The position numbers and the translations under genes were made by a program. From contig JBBBDQ010001027.1 of NCBI GenBank assembly GCA_037127315.1, positions 1,880,001 to 1,944,000 on the forward strand: a stretch of DNA of 64,000 bases, written 5' to 3'. The notes under the pieces were generated by a model. The model was not told where the DNA came from and searched no databases. It saw only the letters and a program-made list of their open reading frames with translations. This DNA is from Ascarosepion bandense (Eukaryota; Mollusca; Cephalopoda; Sepiida; Sepiidae). How positions within the stretch are numbered: the stretch's first letter is position 1; each line of letters starts with the position of its first letter. Positions 33,494-44,019 of this stretch are shown here, piece by piece.

Positions 33494-33920
33494 CGCCCGG
33501 TTCACACTCCACCCACGTCTATTATCGCCCGGTTCACACTCCACCCACGTCTATTATCGCCCGGTTCACACTCCACCCACGTCTATTATCGCCCGGTTCA
33601 CACTCCACCCACGTCTATTGAACAGGTGAAGAGGCTCATCCCTTGTTTCCTGTTTAGGATGTGGTTTCCGGCTTTCTCTTTTCCAATCTTTTCCTCTTTT
33701 CCATTCTTTTCCTCTCTTTTTTTCAATTGGAGTAGATAGACTAAACTATCGCCCGGTTCACACTCCACCCACGTCTATTGGACAGGTGTAGAGGCTCATC
33801 CCTTGTTCCTTGTTTAGGATGTGGTTTCTGGCTTTCTCTTTTCCAATCTTTTTACTCTTACGTAGCCCCCTGCGCATCAGTGGCGTAATCGCCTTGCTTG
33901 GGGTGATATGATTAAAAAAA
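33494..33920 (+). mobile_element. LINE 3' UTR, with 32-bp motif repeated four times
   Basis: CGCCCGGTTCACACTCCACC begins at 33494, 33526, 33558 and 33590, a strict 32-bp period, then the ordinary 3' UTR follows. A second 3' UTR copy (33735-33920) carries the motif once and ends GGGGTGATATGATTAAAAAA. Confidence 0.85.
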
Positions 33921-33929
33921 AAACAAAAA

Positions 33930-34610
33930 AATCAAGGATTAATGAGAGATGATAAAAGGGAAAAATTTATTAAGAGCTACAAAGAACAGGAAATTGTGAA
34001 GAGCCATTAATCTTTATATTCTGAAGGAAAATGACTCATAGAGAAAAGAAGAATGAACTTGGATAAATAGATGGCAGAGCAAATCTAAGGAGTTATGACA
34101 AAAAGGCAAAATTTATTAAGAACTACAAAGTTCAGGAAATTGTGGAGAGTCATGATCGCCTACGAGACACGGCATATAGAAGAAGAAAAATGTAGTTGGA
34201 AAAATGGATGGCGGAACAATATTTACGAGCGATGATAAAATGGTAAAATTTATTAAAAGCTACAAAGTCCAGGAAATTGTGGAGAGCCATGATCGCCTAT
34301 GAGACACGGTATATATAAGAAGAATAAATTTAGGTGAATGGATGGCGGAACAATAGTTACGAGTGATGATAAAATGGCACAAGTTATTAAGCGCTACAAA
34401 ATTCAGGAAATTGTGGAGAGCCATGATCGCCTATGAGACGCGGTATATAGAAGAAGAATGAACTTGGGTAAATGGATAGCGGAACAATATTTACGAGTGA
34501 TGATAAAATGGTAAAATTTATTAAGCACTACATAGTCCAGGAAATTGTGGAGAGCTATGATCGCCTATGTTCCGAATATATACGGCATATAGAGAAGAAA
34601 AAGAATCTCT
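33930..34610 (+). repeat. Tandem array of about 134-147 bp units derived from an RTE 3' tail
   Basis: The anchor GGAAATTGTGGAGAG occurs near 33988 (variant), 34135, 34272, 34406 and 34540. Each unit includes GAGCCATGATCGCCTATGAG and AGAAGAAGAAT, which correspond to the last codons and 3' UTR of the RTE element at 51690-51740. Confidence 0.8.
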
Positions 34611-34926
34611 ACCATTTTCTTGTCATCGTGTGTTGCCTCTTTCTCATCATCTCGCTGGGGTTAGGGGTTAAGTGTTAAGGTCATCTTTGTTTTCTTTTCT
34701 CTCATTTTCTTTTAGGATAATCTCATTCACCAATCTCACTTGGACATTTCTCTATCTCTCCCACTTTGAGTTCTCAATTTCATTCAATTATTTTATTTCC
34801 CTTCAACTCCTTATGACCCCTCCTCCTACACTACGCTTCATTCAAAAGCCTGCTTTCTTTTAGTTTATTCGTTTGCTTGTCTTCGATTTCCGTAATCTTA
34901 TTCCGTGGAAGGACATCGATCTAAGA

Positions 34927-35793
34927 CAGTGGTTCCCAAAATGTCTTCAGTCATTTGCCCCCTACACTCAGTTCAACCATCCAGATTTCCCCCTTCACGT
35001 GTATTACAGAAAGAGCAGTTAAAACACACTGAGACTATTTACTAATTTATTTTTCAAATGTACAAATCTACTGATAAACTTATAGTTACAGAGTAAAGTG
35101 GATAAAGAGCAGTTGGTAACAACTAAGCATAGCCATAGAGAGCGTCCATCCAGGTTTCCCCCTTCATGTGTATGAGAGAGCAGATAAAACACACTGAGAC
35201 TATTTACGATTTTATTTTTCAAACATACAAATATACTGATAAACTTACAGTAACAGAGTAAAGTGGATAGAGAGCAGTTAGTAACAACTAAGCATAGCCA
35301 TAGAGAGCGTCCATCCAGATTCCCCCTTCATGTGTTTGAGAGAAAGAGCAGTTAAAACACACTGAGACTATTTACTAATTTAGTTTTCAAATCTACAAAT
35401 CTACTGATAAACTTACAGTAACAGAGTAAAGTGGATAGAGAGCAGTTAGTAACAACTAAGCATAGCCATAGAGAGCGGTTAGTAACAAATAAAAAGAACT
35501 TTTGTTTGCTCTTCTACTTCAGAATTAAATTAGTGAGAAGAGTGATACTGCTTCTTGTGCACCAGTGTATCAATAACAGGGCTAGCTTTGGCAAGCGCAC
35601 AACGTATGTCTCATTCCACCTCTAGACGGTTTCATGCTTTGGGCTTGATTCTGAGTAAAGTAGAAAATTCTCACTCACAAAGGTAGGTTGTGGAAGACAG
35701 AATGAGTAGGTAGTGTAATTATTTTCCCCCTGGTAGCTTCAAATTTTCCCCAGGGGGAAAATTCCGCCAGTTTGGGAAACGCCGCTTGTTGCG
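34927..35793. mobile_element. Possible hAT-type non-autonomous element with internal 165-bp tandem repeat
   Basis: The left end CAGTGGTTCCCAAA resembles hAT termini, and an imperfect inverse (GTTTGGGAAACGCCGCTTG) lies at about 35773. Inside, a unit of about 165-169 bp (anchored on TTTCCCCCTTCA) repeats three times from 34986. No transposase is seen. The right end is weak. Confidence 0.4.
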
Positions 35794-36049
35794 TCTTTAC
35801 TTGGATCGGCGTTAAAATGCATTCCTGATTTTTTGCGTATTCTCATTTAATATGGCACAGACCAAAAATTCTGTGCACAGAAGTTGCTTATTCTTTCTTT
35901 CATATGCCATATGCTGGACGATCATGCCTCTCTACAGCATCTCTTGTTTCGTGCTCGAGGTAAATTTTCTGATTTTTTAATTTATTTTTGACATTTATTT
36001 AGTATTTCTGAACTACAGTTTGATTTAATCCAACCGTTTCTATCAAATC

Positions 36050-36280
36050 GTGAAATGAAAGGAGGGCGTGGAGAACCTGATCCCAACAGGCCAGATAGAG
36101 GGAAAAAGAGACAGCGGAAAGCAGCGGATTACATATTTGAAGAACCTGATCAGGTGGATGACGGAACGAGGGTTGCGTGGTGTAATGGGAGAAAGCGTTG
36201 TAAAAGCCACCAGGGATAGGGAGATGTTTAAGGCCATGATCGCCGACGTTCTGAAAGGACAGGGCACATAAAAGAAATAG
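36050..36280 (+). pseudogene. RTE-type LINE, C-terminal fragment
   Basis: The 67-codon frame (36068-36271) encodes NLIPTGQIEGKRDSGKQRIT, IRWMTERGLRGVMGESVV and a DVLKGQGT end, matching the terminus of the RTE ORF at 51046-51732. It is strongly 5'-truncated. Confidence 0.85.
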
Positions 36281-36283
36281 CTA

Positions 36284-36383
36284 ACATTTTGTTTTTTGAT
36301 TTTTTGCCTTCATAAGGCCCGTTACCGGACAAAACGCCTCGGATAAAACTAAATAAAAATTTTTCTCTTGTGACTTTCTTTTA

Positions 36384-36418
<35 letters not shown>
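36284..36418 (+). mobile_element. Penelope-like terminal fragment and (TA)n
   Basis: GCCTTCATAAGGCCCGTTAC and CGGACAAAACGCC are a degraded version of the 17303-17397 hairpin, followed by the shared TTTTCTCTTGTGACTTTC block. Confidence 0.5.
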
Positions 36419-36421
<3 letters not shown>

Positions 36422-36924
36422 TATTTATAAATGGAACTTTGTCTCTGTGTGTGTGTGTGTGTGTGTGTGTCCGTTACCTATAGACTCCGAAACGGCTGAA
36501 CCGATTGTCTTGAAAATTTACACAGTTGCACTATAAGCGTCTGCGAGTGTTCTTAGCTGGGTTTTGTGTCGAGGTACCCCGATAAATATCGAAAATCGAT
36601 AATGGAAAAAATCGGGTTATAGAAGGAGTGGTCCGATTTTAATCAGATTTGATACACTCATAGAAAAAGACATAAGAAACGATATTCAGAAGTTTCAAAG
36701 TTGCAGTTCTTACAATAGTGCAGAAAATTTGATATCGATATCAGGAAATCAAAATTTGACTTACATCCATTGATTTTTCTTTCAGTCTACGGTTTCGCCT
36801 TAACTGGAAACAACTATTGCTTTTTAGTCTTTCGTGTCACCGTCCAAAGAGTCTGAGCTCCAGGATCATGGATTAGTTTTAAAGCTTTCATTACACCCGA
36901 GCAACGCCGGGCTATACAGCTAGT
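36413..36924 (+). mobile_element. Helitron-like element, longer version
   Basis: The start has lost TC to the (TA)n. The end is ACGCCGGGCTATACAGCTAGT at 36924. Compared with the other copies it has about 140 extra bp (roughly 36735-36875) before the 3' hairpin. Confidence 0.7.
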
Positions 36925-36944
36925 ATATATATATATATATATAT

Positions 36945-37311
36945 ACGCATATGGTCGATTTGTCAGTAAGGTGACTTCTAGATGTTATCTCTCTGGAGTA
37001 GGCAAAAAAAACAAACTATGCAACGGGTTGACATAAGCCTTGTGAGCGAAATTCAAATGGCGGCTACCTTCGAGGAGCCGTCGATGGTTGTGCTAGCTCA
37101 AAGTCAGAAGTAATCGTGACCGAGAATTTGTGTGTCCTGGCCTTGGTCATACTGTAGTTGAGATCGGATAAAGCGCACTCTCCCAGAAACAATGACTAAG
37201 ATCCGCTCAGCATAGTTGCGATATAGACACAAGTGAGCACTGTGGGTCTTGAACAAACACAAGTGTGCCTAAGCAAGTGTCTGCAATGGGGATTAGCTAA
37301 CCATCCAACCA
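36945..37311. other. No recognised feature
   Basis: No gene or known repeat recognised. Confidence 0.45.
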
Positions 37312-37975
37312 TCCGACCGTGCATAGAATACTGCTGTCATATATGGTCAGACACCCCTGCTGTTCATCTCTGAGTTCTCGACAGGCGCCAAAGGAGAATC
37401 TGCAATGTAATTGGTCCCGACCTGGCAGCTCGACTCCAGCCACATTCTCACCGGCGGAATGTGGCTTCCCTCTGTCTCTTCTATAAATATTTTCATGGCT
37501 TCTGCTCCGACAAACTTAAATCATTGGTGCCCCTCCACAAGAATTTACACGGGCAACCAGACTGACAACAAGGTCTCACTCTTTTACAGTTAGATCAACC
37601 AAATGCAGCCGACAATTTTATTCCATAGAGCTTCTTTTCTCGAACTTTTGGCTTGTGGAACTCGCTTCCGTATATTTGCTTTCCTGACGGCTACAACTTC
37701 TAGAAATTTAAATGCAGTGTCAATTCCCATCTCGTATCCACTTGACTCCAGTCTTTTCTAATATCACCCCGTGTATCTTGTTCTTTTCTTTCTCTCTGCC
37801 TTCGCAACAGTCTTCCCTCCTGTGTTCACATCCTTCCCTTGCCATTTAGCTGATACCCCCTGTAACTGATTCCTCTTTCTCTTCATTGTCTTCTTGTCTA
37901 AACTTTTACTCTTATATAGCCCGCTGCGCATTAGTGGTGGTAACGCCTAGCTTGGGCTAAAACGATTAAAAAATC
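37312..37975 (+). mobile_element. LINE 3' end (jockey/CR1-like)
   Basis: Frameshifted coding remains from the CCHIWSD region through SLCLFYKYFHGFCSD and HSFTV to the 3' UTR ending at ATTAAAAAAT. It preserves the site that the solo LTR occupies in the 4274 copy. Confidence 0.8.
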
Positions 37976-38026
37976 ATCCTGGTAGTTGGTTATCTTCGAA
38001 TACGAGTGGCCAGTCATTATATATAT

Positions 38027-38051
38027 TTTTTGACAGTAGTTATTTATTTCT

Positions 38052-38097
<46 letters not shown>
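38027..38097 (-). repeat. Inverted Penelope-like terminal fragment and (TA)n
   Basis: TTTTTTGACAGTAGTTATTTATTTC is the reverse of the 3' flank at about 38700-38720, so the endonuclease copy is bracketed by inverted termini. Confidence 0.6.
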
Positions 38098-38099
<2 letters not shown>

Positions 38100-38103
38100 C
38101 TAT

Positions 38104-38481
38104 TTCAGACCCAACACCAACATCAAATTACACCCAGCACGCCTCACCTGTGACAGCCAAAATATAATATATTTTCTCTTCTGCTCAATATGTCCAAATA
38201 GTGGATATATTGGTGAATCTGGAAACAGTTTTAGATTCCGTTTTAATAATCATAAACTAAGCATACGCCCAAACAACCCTTATTCCCCCCTAGCTGAACA
38301 CTTCACTCAACCAGGACACACATTAGAAAACTGTAAATGTTTTCTGATAGATTCCGATTTTAGTTCTACATACTCACGCAGAAAGAAAGAAAAATACTGG
38401 ATTTTAAAATTAAATATACATAGCCTAGGGTTAAATAGGGACTTAGGTATTTTGAATCTTTATAAATATTTCAATAGTTAA
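38104..38481 (+). pseudogene. Penelope-like element GIY-YIG endonuclease domain
   Basis: An open frame of 125 codons plus stop without a starting Met. RLTCDSQNIIYFLFCSICPN precedes GYIGESGNSFRFRF, matching the GIY-YIG fold: NIIY for GIY, GYIG for YIG, then conserved Arg. AEHF and RRKKEKYWILKLN follow, with the expected catalytic Glu. The domain acts as an endonuclease during retrotransposition in known Penelope-like elements. The frame is cut off on its 5' side by a (TA)n at 38057-38097. No internal stop is seen, so the copy is fairly young. Confidence 0.85.
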
Positions 38482-38641
38482 ACGTTTTTTAGATACACTT
38501 ACAAAATTTTTCTTTCAAACAACATTTAAAATTATTATTACAGTTAGATTTACGTTTAAAAATATTCAAACTGTTGTTTTCTGCATCACGTGACGGACGC
38601 TTCTCGCGACGGACGCTTCTCGTTTAAATTTTAAAATCATT

Positions 38642-38684
38642 TGTTTCTGATGAAAGCCCGAGGCCGGTCTGAAATATCAAATAT
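38642..38684 (+). ncRNA. Hammerhead ribozyme of the Penelope-like element
   Basis: The core CTGATGA is at 38647-38653 and GAAA at 38671-38674. Stem II (38654-38670) has an A·C mismatch and a G·T pair, suggesting decay from AGACC/GGTCT. Stem III is the tiny palindrome ATAT (38674-38677), cleavage follows C38678, and stem I pairs TGTTT (38642-38646) with AAATA (38679-38683). The location 160 bp downstream of the endonuclease ORF is where such ribozymes are known in this class. Confidence 0.65.
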
Positions 38685-38798
38685 ATATATATGATAACAG
38701 AAATAAATACTGTCAAAAAAGAAAATACATTTTTAACTTACAACTTTTTAGTAGTTTTTCCTATACATATTAAGACAGTATACGTGGATTATCATTAT

Positions 38799-38799
38799 G

Positions 38800-38839
<40 letters not shown>
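38799..38839. repeat. (TA)n microsatellite
   Basis: About 20 TA units at the end of the Penelope-like terminus. Confidence 0.9.
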
Positions 38840-38842
<3 letters not shown>

Positions 38843-39290
38843 GTTTATGCGATTACTTTTAATTTTCTTATTGAATAGTAAATTGCAATCACCATTTTAC
38901 TAATGCGTTGTTTTCTGTTTCCGACATTTTTTATCCAATTTATGATTAAATGAAGGAAGGAAAAAGAGTGGAAAGACAAAGCCGTAATTGGGTCTCGTGA
39001 TGAATTTCTAACTTTCAGGCAATCACTTTCTTTTCGCGATGTGTCGAATAATGACGATGTTGAAAATATTTTCTTCATCTACGATGCTGAAATTAATGTT
39101 AAGAAAAACAGAAAAGGTAAAAAGTGAACGGATTAGGCGAATGTAAGGTGGGAAGGGGTGAAAAACAATATGAAATAAAATGCATTTTTATTTTCGCTTA
39201 AGAATTGTACTGATTTTGTATTTCTCAGAGATTTGATTTTATTACCAGAAAAAATTATCCTTCTGTATGCATTGTTTGCTTGTCTCTTTC
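38840..39290. other. No recognised feature
   Basis: A 77-codon minus-strand frame (38845-39078) is present; not recognised. Confidence 0.4.
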
Positions 39291-39299
39291 TTTTCCCCC

Positions 39300-40110
39300 T
39301 CTTCTTTTTTATAAACTCATTCTACTCCTTATTTGTTTCTCCTTCCATTCCTTCTTCTTTATAAACTCATTCTACTCATTATTGTTTCCTCCTTCTTTTC
39401 CTTCTTCTTTATAAACTCATTCTACTCCTTATTATTTTTTCCTCCTTCTTTTCCTTCTTCTTTATAAACTCATTCTACTCCTTATTATTTTTCCTCCTTC
39501 TTTTCCTTCTTCGTTATAAACTCATTCTACTCCTTATTATTTTTCCACCTTACTTTCCTTCTTCTTTATAAACTCATTCTTCTTCTCTTTCTTCTTATAT
39601 ATAAACTCTTTCTTCTTATTATTTATAAACTCATTCTTCTTCTCTTTCTTCTTATATATAAACTCTTTCTTCTTATTATTTATAAACTCATTCTTCTTCT
39701 CTTTCTTCTTATATATAAACTCTTTCTTCTTATTATTTATAAACTCATTCTTCTTCTCTTTCTTCTCATATATAAACTCTTTCTTCTTATTATTTATAAA
39801 CTCACTCTTCTTCTCTTTCTTCTCATATATAAACTCTTTCTTCTTGTTATTTATAAACTCACTCTTTTTCTCTTTCTTCTTATATATAAACTCTTTCTTC
39901 TTATTATTTATAAACTCATTCTTCTTCATTGAATCATTCTTCTTCTTTTTCTTTTTCCTCCTTTCTTCTTTACAAATCTTATTTATAAACTCATTCTTTC
40001 TTTTTTTTACCTTTTCTTCTATATAAATTCTTTCTTATTATTATTTACAAACTTATTCTTCTTCCTTGTGAACTCATTTTTCTTTATTTTTATAAACTCA
40101 TTCTGCTACT
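39300..40110. repeat. Tandem array around TATAAACTCATTCT; Lys/Glu/Asn-rich open frame on minus strand
   Basis: Left part (39310-39560): unit of about 55-60 bp with ATAAACTCATTCTACTCC. Right part (about 39560-39930): 57-bp unit translating on the minus strand as NEFINNKKKEFIYKKKEKK, repeated about six times in an open frame of 130 codons (39537-39929). Period and composition argue for an expanded simple repeat rather than a gene. Confidence 0.85.
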
Positions 40111-40303
40111 TCTTTTTTTTTTCTTTTTATAATTTTTATTCTTTTGAAACATTATTTTTCTTTTTGATAACCTCATTTTCAAGTGGATTTGTTGTGACGA
40201 AAGTTCGCTGCAAAGTTGTAGTGATCGGTTTAGTCTGAAGTAAGACATGAAAAACAGAAGTAGGTTCAAAACAGTACATTAGTATAACAAGAACATATTC
40301 ACA

Positions 40304-40473
40304 AGGCCAGTCAGTTAAGAGCAATACTTGATACACGCTTGGGCGATCATGTCTCGAAAGAGACATGACTGACTGGGCAGAAGATTATCCCGCAGTAGGT
40401 TGCCATTGCTTTCTGCGGGAGACTGGTTGCCGACCAAGGCTATAGAACCCAATCTGTTCTGTTATTTGACTCA
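40304..40473 (-). mobile_element. tRNA-derived SINE family A, 5'-truncated
   Basis: Minus-strand 3' half of the family (GTCATGTCTCTTTCGAGACA, end at CTGACTGGCC). Confidence 0.8.
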
Positions 40474-40601
40474 GAGCTAGAGAGAGAAGAGATGTATTAC
40501 ATTTTAAGTGGGGGATCAGTTTATTACTTCATAAAAATATAAAACTGATCCACCACTTCATGCCCAGCAGAAGGCTTAATTATGTTTCCAACTGTTATAT
40601 T

Positions 40602-40893
40602 CAGTCAGTCAGTTAAGTGCCATACGTGATATGACTGAAAGAGACATGACTGACTGGGCAGAAGATTATCCAGCAGTAGGTTGCCATTGTTTTCTGCGGT
40701 AGACTGGTTGCCGACCAAGGCTATAGAACCCAATCTGTCCTGTTATTTGACCCATAACTGGAGGGAAGAGACGGATTAATACCTTTCCCAAGGGTATTTG
40801 CGCGTAAGTGAATACAATGGATTTAACTGGAATTCGATCTCGGCTCCCCGATTTTTCGTTCCGAGCCGATATCCACTGTACCACAACGCACAC
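40602..40893 (-). mobile_element. tRNA-derived SINE family A
   Basis: Near full-length; the head at 40893 reads GTGCGTTGTGGTACAGTGG on the minus strand and the 3' end is AACTGACTGACTG. A 25-bp piece of the body is missing near 40630. Confidence 0.85.
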
Positions 40894-40984
40894 AAGGTAA
40901 GTGTTAGTAATAAGTAACTAGAAATAATTAAGTCCGAACGGTATAGTTACGCTGCTTATTGCCTGGCGTTAACTGCGTACTATT

Positions 40985-41200
40985 ATATAGTTGCCTTCCC
41001 ACTTAAGACAAAATGTGGTATAAGGTCTTTTTAATGTGGCCAAACCGGGCCATATTTATGTCTAATTTTCTCCAGAAGGTGACTCTACCATTCGGCGGAG
41101 ACTCGACTGGTTATTACGAAGGCAGAGAGTTCGACAATGCGCAAGGCAGCTAACTGCTGTCAACTGCTCCCGGAAGTCATGCAGGTACTTATATATAGTA
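40985..41200. repeat. Unclassified repeat related to 26838-27033
   Basis: Shares several blocks with that copy; more diverged. Confidence 0.45.
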
Positions 41201-41490
41201 AGAGGAAGAGTCCATTCCTCGTAAAAGGGCGCCACAATATTTAAAAACCCATTTTATAAATCCGTTCTTCCTCTTTATAAACTAATTTTACTTCTTTTTC
41301 TTCTTTTTACTTTTTCTTTTTCTTTTTCATCCACTTCATAAACTTTTTTTTCTAGATGATGATAAATTATATCCACCAACAAGTCCTCTAATCGAGAAAA
41401 TATAGATTTTTTCATGGGCGTGAAACCACTTCTGAAAGTTATTGTTTCCAGGGTGGTAGAATCTGTTAAGGTCCGAACTTTGAGAAAATA

Positions 41491-42215
41491 TTAGGTTGTC
41501 TCAAAAGTTCGTAAACACTTGCGAAATGGATCTATCTGGTCCAGCACAATCGAGACAAGCGATGGGTTCAGAAAAGGCAAGAGACACCTTCGGTTCCAAA
41601 ACAAGATCGATTCGGCAAGAAAGTCATGTTGTGTGTTTGGTGGAACTTTAAATGAATCGTGCATTTTGAGTTGGTTTCGAATGGTCGTGCCATCAGTGCC
41701 GAACTTTACTGTCGGCAACTTGAGCGGGTCTACGAAAAGTTGAAGCAAAAGTACTCGGCTCTGATCACTCGAAACCGCGCTTTGATGCAGCAGGACAATG
41801 CCAAGCCACACACCGCCAGGAAGACCAAAGACAAGTTTGAAGAGCTGGCCGGCGTTGAGGTTCTGCCACATCCAGCCTACAGTCCTGACTGTGCTCCGTC
41901 AGATTACGGCCTTTTCCGCTCAATGCAACACTTTCTGAAGGGCCGCCGATTCAATTTGTTTGATGAAGTCGAGGAAGCGTGTCAAGAATGCTTCGATCCA
42001 AAGACGGCTGAATGATACTTTGACCAGATCCGAAAGCTTGCAGATCGATGGCAGAAAGTCTTGGAAAATGATGGTCTTTATTTTGAGCAATAATTTTTGT
42101 TGTTTTTGCGAGTAAATTTTCAATGTTTTGCAAGTGTTTTCTGGTAACCTAAGATTAATTGGCGAATAACATTTCAATTTTTTGCAAGTGTTTACAAAAT
42201 TTTGGGACAACCTAA
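41491..42215 (+). mobile_element. Mariner transposon, internally deleted
   Basis: Terminal inverted repeats of 32 bp with about 3 mismatches (TTAGGTTGTCTCAAAAGTTC at 41491; inverse ending GGGACAACCTAA at 42215) are flanked by TA at 41489-41490 and 42216-42217. Total length is 725 bp against about 1.3 kb for complete mariners. The N-terminal DNA-binding half is missing. Confidence 0.92.
41524..42093 (+). pseudogene. Mariner (Mos1-like) transposase, C-terminal two thirds
   Basis: One frame of 189 codons with only two in-frame stops (TGA at 41653 and 42013) and no frameshift. It starts right after the 5' repeat in the KWIYLVQHN region. The second catalytic Asp is in QQDNAKPHTA and the third in PDCAPSDYGLF. 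The segment between them is 35 residues by my count, one more than the usual mariner spacing of 34. The first Asp and the helix-turn-helix are deleted. It is inactive but recent. Confidence 0.9.
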
Positions 42216-42519
42216 TAATAGACTTTCAAACAAAAACTTGAAAAAATATGAATAAATTATAAAAATATATTTGTGTAGAAAATATACCAGTAATAATTTT
42301 TTATGTAAAATAATTATCTACAAGACTTATTTATAGCACATTGACCTACAATAGATCTCATAGTAGAATTACGAACAATACATTTTATTTGTAGATGAAG
42401 GCATAGAATTCTGTTCAAAATATTTAGATTTCGGCATTAAATAACCCATAGAAGAATTTATATGCCTTTAAACAAGATTAACTACTCAAGCAACTTTATA
42501 TTATTCTTTATAAATGAAT

Positions 42520-42790
42520 TCAAGATCTTTCTATATTTCTGAGGTAAGGTATTGTAAATATTTACACTATTTACATTAAAAGGACTGTTCCTATCATATT
42601 TGTCGCCATATTCATAACGTTTCGGCGGTTGTACGCTCTGGCTTTCTTCAGGATCTGTCTATATTTCTGAGATGAGGTGATGTAACTACTAACATTGCTG
42701 GGACATTTGTTCTCATCTTTGCTTGCTGTAAGCTACTTCTGTAGGTGATTGGAATTCGAACTGAACTCTTTATTCCTTTCATCGGGGTAG
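42520..42790 (-). repeat. Dispersed relatives of the 108-bp repeat unit
   Basis: The minus strand contains the element head (GTTCGAATTCCAATCACC), GCGTACAACCGCCGAAACGT and two copies of the ATCTCAGAAATATAGA boundary, in the same order as the units at 30088-31089. Confidence 0.6.
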
Positions 42791-43046
42791 ATTGTTCTAA
42801 TTTAACAAGTCATGCCACTTCCAGATGTCTCAGAATCAATTAATTCCCTTTTAACGCAATTCTTAAACGTTTTTGTTCACCTGGCTACAGTAGAAGTATT
42901 GAACTCACAACGCTTTTACTAATGTCAGCCATGTTCTTAAGGACATCAGCATATGATTATTTAGAACTTATACACCTAATGACACGGTAATATTTTTTGC
43001 CAGAGCTCAAATTACAATCTCGTTGTCTGTAATTGATATTTTTTCG

Positions 43047-43830
43047 GACCTGAAGCAGACTACCACCACGTTTAATTTCGTTGTTTTTCTTTCTTTTTTT
43101 TTTTTTTACTTTTTTCAGCGCAGTTCTATCGATTGTTACTTAAACTTTCCGATTATCAAAAGAAATTTTGAAAAATTACAATATTTAAACAAATTTGTGT
43201 GGGGGTTCAGTTTCTCATACAACGTTAAAGTAAATCGATCCTCCATTTTCAACCCACTCACATTGGGGTCGCTTTGTTTATGCTAATTTCGTTGGGTTTT
43301 TTTTTCTTTACTTTTTTCAACGCAGTCCTGTCGATTATTGCTTAAACTTTCCGATTATCAAAAAAATTTTGAAAAATTCAAATATTTAAATAAATTTGTG
43401 TGGGGGTTCAGTTTCTCATACAACGTTGAAGTAAATCGATCCTCCATTTTCTACTCACTATAATGTTGTATGAGAAACTGGTCCCCCTCTTGTCATTCGT
43501 AAAGTGTAAGGTGTAAAAGATAATATTGCACTGAAAAAAGTCCACAAAATTTGATAATGAACAAGTTTACAGGTGGCGGTAATGTCGTATCGGCGACTGA
43601 TTTCAAAATGGAGGTTCGATTTACTATAACGTTGTATGAGAAACTGACCCCCCACCCCAACCACAAAATGGTTAAATATTGAAAGTTTTCAAAAAAATGT
43701 TTTTGTCAATTGTAAAGCTAACTGGGTAATCGATAGGACTGCACTGAAAAAAGTAAAAAAAAAAAAAAAAAGAAAAAAAAATGAAAAACAACGAAATTAA
43801 ACGTGGTGGTAGTCTGCTTCAGGTCCATCG
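43047..43830. mobile_element. Foldback element with fourfold internal repeat
   Basis: The ends GGACCTGAAGCAGACTACCA (43047) and its reverse complement (to 43830) are perfect over about 45 bp. Inside are two direct copies (43090-43260, 43305-43445) and two inverted copies (43455-43620, 43625-43790) of a module containing GTTTCTCATACAACGTT. No coding capacity. Confidence 0.75.
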
Positions 43831-44019
43831 TTTTTTTTTTTATTCTCTGACACACTGTATTACTGTTTCTCATATTGTATTCATTTCTATGCTTGGCTGA
43901 CTAAGGAAATTTGTGGCCCAGCATATCTGCTGATTAATTAAGTTTTCGTATTTTCTAATGGCATTGTCTAATATTTCAGCTTTATTTCACTGATGGCAGT
44001 ATTTTTCTTTTTCTCCAAG

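Noticed and set aside
42601..42660. Hammerhead at CTGAAGAAAGCC...GCCGAAACG (also near 55040)
   Set aside because: Boxes are suggestive, but the intervening 20 bp do not pair convincingly in any copy; kept only as part of the dispersed repeat.
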